DNA of 64,000 bases from CBDDGJ01 sp965199285 (GTDB taxonomy: Bacteria; Pseudomonadota; Alphaproteobacteria; RS24). Position 1 is the first letter of the stretch, and each line of letters begins with the position of its first letter. The notes beneath the pieces are model-generated. The model was not told the origin of the DNA and did not search any database. It worked only from the letters and a program-made list of their open reading frames with translations. The position numbers and the translations under genes were made by a program. Positions 62,252 through 64,000 of the stretch are shown here, in pieces. The stretch covers positions 496,001 to 560,000 of the forward strand of contig OZ240687.1 of NCBI GenBank assembly GCA_965199285.1, read 5' to 3'.

Positions 62252-63903
62252 GCTTTTCCTGTTATCAGATTAACCAGCTCCTCCACATTAGCGGGCAATT
62301 TATCACCGCGCCATGCCACATGACGGTCGGGGCGCACCAGCACTAATTTTGTTTTGAGCCAGTCCCTTTGCGCCGGGGCATGACAATGCAGAACCGCGAA
62401 AGGAAGTTTCGCTTTTTCCGCCGCGTTTTGCAAGGCTCCCGTAGCAACAGTATTATCAAAACATAAAAGCGTAAAGCCATTATCAAGCCGGTCATAAAGC
62501 GAGCTTTCATCATCCAGCCAGAAATGCGGCATCCGGCACCCCGGCACGGTGGAGGCTGTATAATCGCCCATTGTATAGGCCGGTGCGGGCTCATGATCAT
62601 AAGCAATACAGGGGCTATCATCATAAAAATAACCATAATTAAGACCAGCGCAGGCAAATTGCGGCAAGTTCATATCATATATACCGCGACCAATAAATTT
62701 GCGGATAAGATTGCCGATAAATCCGTGCGCGGAAAGTATTTTCGGCACTTTCCGGCGCGACACTTTCTCACTATATTCGCTCGCCAAGCGCATCGCAAAA
62801 TGTGAAACCTGTTCGGTAATCGGGTGACGCTCACGATTATGCGCTTCAAGCAGCGCTTCATCCGCCCAGCCATTTATCACCCCTGCCAACATCCAGGTGA
62901 GATTGGTAGCATCAGCAATGCCGGCATTCATACCATAGCCTGCAAAGGGAACCCAAAGATGCGCCGCATCACCACAAATAAATATATTGCCAACCCGAAA
63001 GCGTTCAGCGACAAGCCGACGCGCTGTCCAATCCTCATGCTTAATCTCTTCATACGTAAAATCATCACCAACGCCCAATAGGCGACGCAAAGACCAATCC
63101 TTATCCAAATTATCAAAATCAGCCATCTCAGGACGCATATTGCGGTGCACGAGCCATAACTCATCACCATCAATCGCCACGACAACTCCTGTTATGTCAT
63201 GATTGATGATCCAACTCATCCACGGTGGGCGGCCTACCAGACGATGTTTCAAATCCCTAGTACGGATGAGGGTAGACCGCTGTCTGCCGATAATCGCATC
63301 ACCTTGCAGCGGAATATCAAGCTGTTTGCGAACGGTTGAACGCCCACCATCACAGCCAATCATATAGCGCGCTTTAATCTTTTTGTTTTCGCCCGTGTCA
63401 AGATTTTTCACTGTAGCAATAACATAATCACCCTTATCTTCAAAATACTCAAGCTGCATGGAATAGTGAATATCCACCATCTCATTTTCTTGAATATATT
63501 TTTGCATCACCGGCTCAAGATAATATTGACTGACCCGCACCACTGGTTCAGGCGTTTGCCAAGCGCTATCAGCATAGCCTACTACCGAACGCCCATGAGA
63601 TGAAAAACGTTCATTGCGACTAGGTAGAGGAATACGGGTGATCTCCTTGCCATTTATAAATTGGGTGACGAATAACACATCGGTCGGATAATCATCAGAA
63701 AGCCCCACCGCACGCACATCATCGGCAATCCCTAGCGCACGGAAAATTTCCATCGTGCGGGAGGCGACCGAATTGCACTTTGCATCCGCCGGCGCACCTT
63801 GGGGACGCATTTCCACAATGGCCGATTTCACCCCACGCTTTGCCAAATCCAGAGCCGCCGTCATCCCAACCGGCCCTGCCCCTATAATCAGAACAGGTAA
63901 CAT
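62248..63903 (-). CDS. FAD-dependent aromatic hydroxylase (MhpA-like)
   Basis: A 551-residue class A flavoprotein monooxygenase. The FAD motif is LIIGAGPVGMTAALDLAKRG (key piece GAGPVGM), the second FAD motif is CGDAAHLWVPFAGYGMN (key piece CGDAAHLWVP), and the NAD(P)H-linked DG-type GCDGGRSTVRK lies near residue 170. A C-terminal thioredoxin-like domain, as in MhpA, covers about 400-550. It adds a hydroxyl ortho to an existing one before ring cleavage. ATG 63903 follows GGGAG; GTG 63909 is possible. Upstream, GATAC and TATC repeats (63967-63995) may be part of the control region. Confidence 0.88.
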   Translation of the reverse strand: MLPVLIIGAGPVGMTAALDLAKRGVKSAIVEMRPQGAPADAKCNSVASRTMEIFRALGIADDVRAVGLSDDYPTDVLFVTQFINGKEITRIPLPSRNERFSSHGRSVVGYADSAWQTPEPVVRVSQYYLEPVMQKYIQENEMVDIHYSMQLEYFEDKGDYVIATVKNLDTGENKKIKARYMIGCDGGRSTVRKQLDIPLQGDAIIGRQRSTLIRTRDLKHRLVGRPPWMSWIINHDITGVVVAIDGDELWLVHRNMRPEMADFDNLDKDWSLRRLLGVGDDFTYEEIKHEDWTARRLVAERFRVGNIFICGDAAHLWVPFAGYGMNAGIADATNLTWMLAGVINGWADEALLEAHNRERHPITEQVSHFAMRLASEYSEKVSRRKVPKILSAHGFIGNLIRKFIGRGIYDMNLPQFACAGLNYGYFYDDSPCIAYDHEPAPAYTMGDYTASTVPGCRMPHFWLDDESSLYDRLDNGFTLLCFDNTVATGALQNAAEKAKLPFAVLHCHAPAQRDWLKTKLVLVRPDRHVAWRGDKLPANVEELVNLITGKA

Positions 63904-64000
63904 AATCACTCCCTATTTTCAGATTATTTTATCCAAAACCAATAAATAATAAAGCCGATTTTTTAGATACCATCTATCGGTTTTTTTGATACATTAATCA

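Overview
The window reads as chromosomal DNA of an alphaproteobacterium of moderate GC. Pointers are the dusB-ntrB-ntrC operon, a fused ispDF, the long Ctc-type L25, hspQ, an RNase E tail ending in a basic Trp-Trp peptide, and many CoA-linked catabolic genes. A marine SAR116-like lineage is possible, but that is an impression from gene content, not a phylogenetic result. No phage, integrase, transposase or CRISPR array was seen.

Layout. 1-822 is the 3' end of rne. About 823-6978 is a visibly AT-rich island: a class III aminotransferase, a frameshifted DPM1/GtrB-like glycosyltransferase, a small membrane protein, a GMC-like flavoprotein and a formyltransferase fused to GtrA. It looks like an Arn/Gtr-like pathway for making, loading and flipping a modified lipid-linked sugar. 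7024-22078 is mostly housekeeping: a BepA-like protease, a DsbA/ScsC-like oxidoreductase, alcohol dehydrogenase, ksgA, surA, pepA, holC, ndk, a racemase-type CoA enzyme, ntrC, ntrB, dusB, ispDF, pgpA and pncC/cinA.

22098-38835 is a large uncharacterised catabolic region: nitroreductase, nitronate monooxygenase, MmgE/PrpD, GMC oxidoreductase, class III CoA-transferase, hydrolase, acyl-CoA dehydrogenase, Fe-alcohol dehydrogenase, IclR regulator, metallo-lactamase lipoprotein, two MaoC proteins, acyl-CoA ligase, aldehyde dehydrogenase and a frameshifted MFS transporter. Two of its divergent promoter regions share a 14-bp near-palindrome. At 38931-39218 lies tRNA-Ser(UGA), followed downstream by two tandem 98-bp units that each repeat its 3' end.

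39384-43866 is a periplasmic sugar-oxidation set: cytochrome b561, small membrane protein, Tat-exported small subunit, Cys-cluster GMC subunit and ThuA-like protein. It resembles glucoside 3-dehydrogenases but has a b-type partner. Then come a GST, a haloalkane dehalogenase, an M48/PDZ lipoprotein, a DmdC-type acyl-CoA dehydrogenase and a ferric-reductase-like membrane protein. 49272-49815 has no gene but holds highly structured DNA bounded by a plausible promoter and terminator, including two tRNA-acceptor-like units; it is the best candidate for an undescribed RNA.

49816-58872 holds a GST, a DUF1905 protein, a TauD-type dioxygenase, an OYE-type reductase, hspQ, a YiiX-like hydrolase, an acyltransferase, a YejA-like binding protein, rplY, pth and ychF. 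58878-64000 is a decaying aromatic meta-cleavage locus. Its hydratase, ring-cleavage dioxygenase and FAD hydroxylase look intact, but its ligase and transporter genes are both broken and joined tail to tail near 60838.
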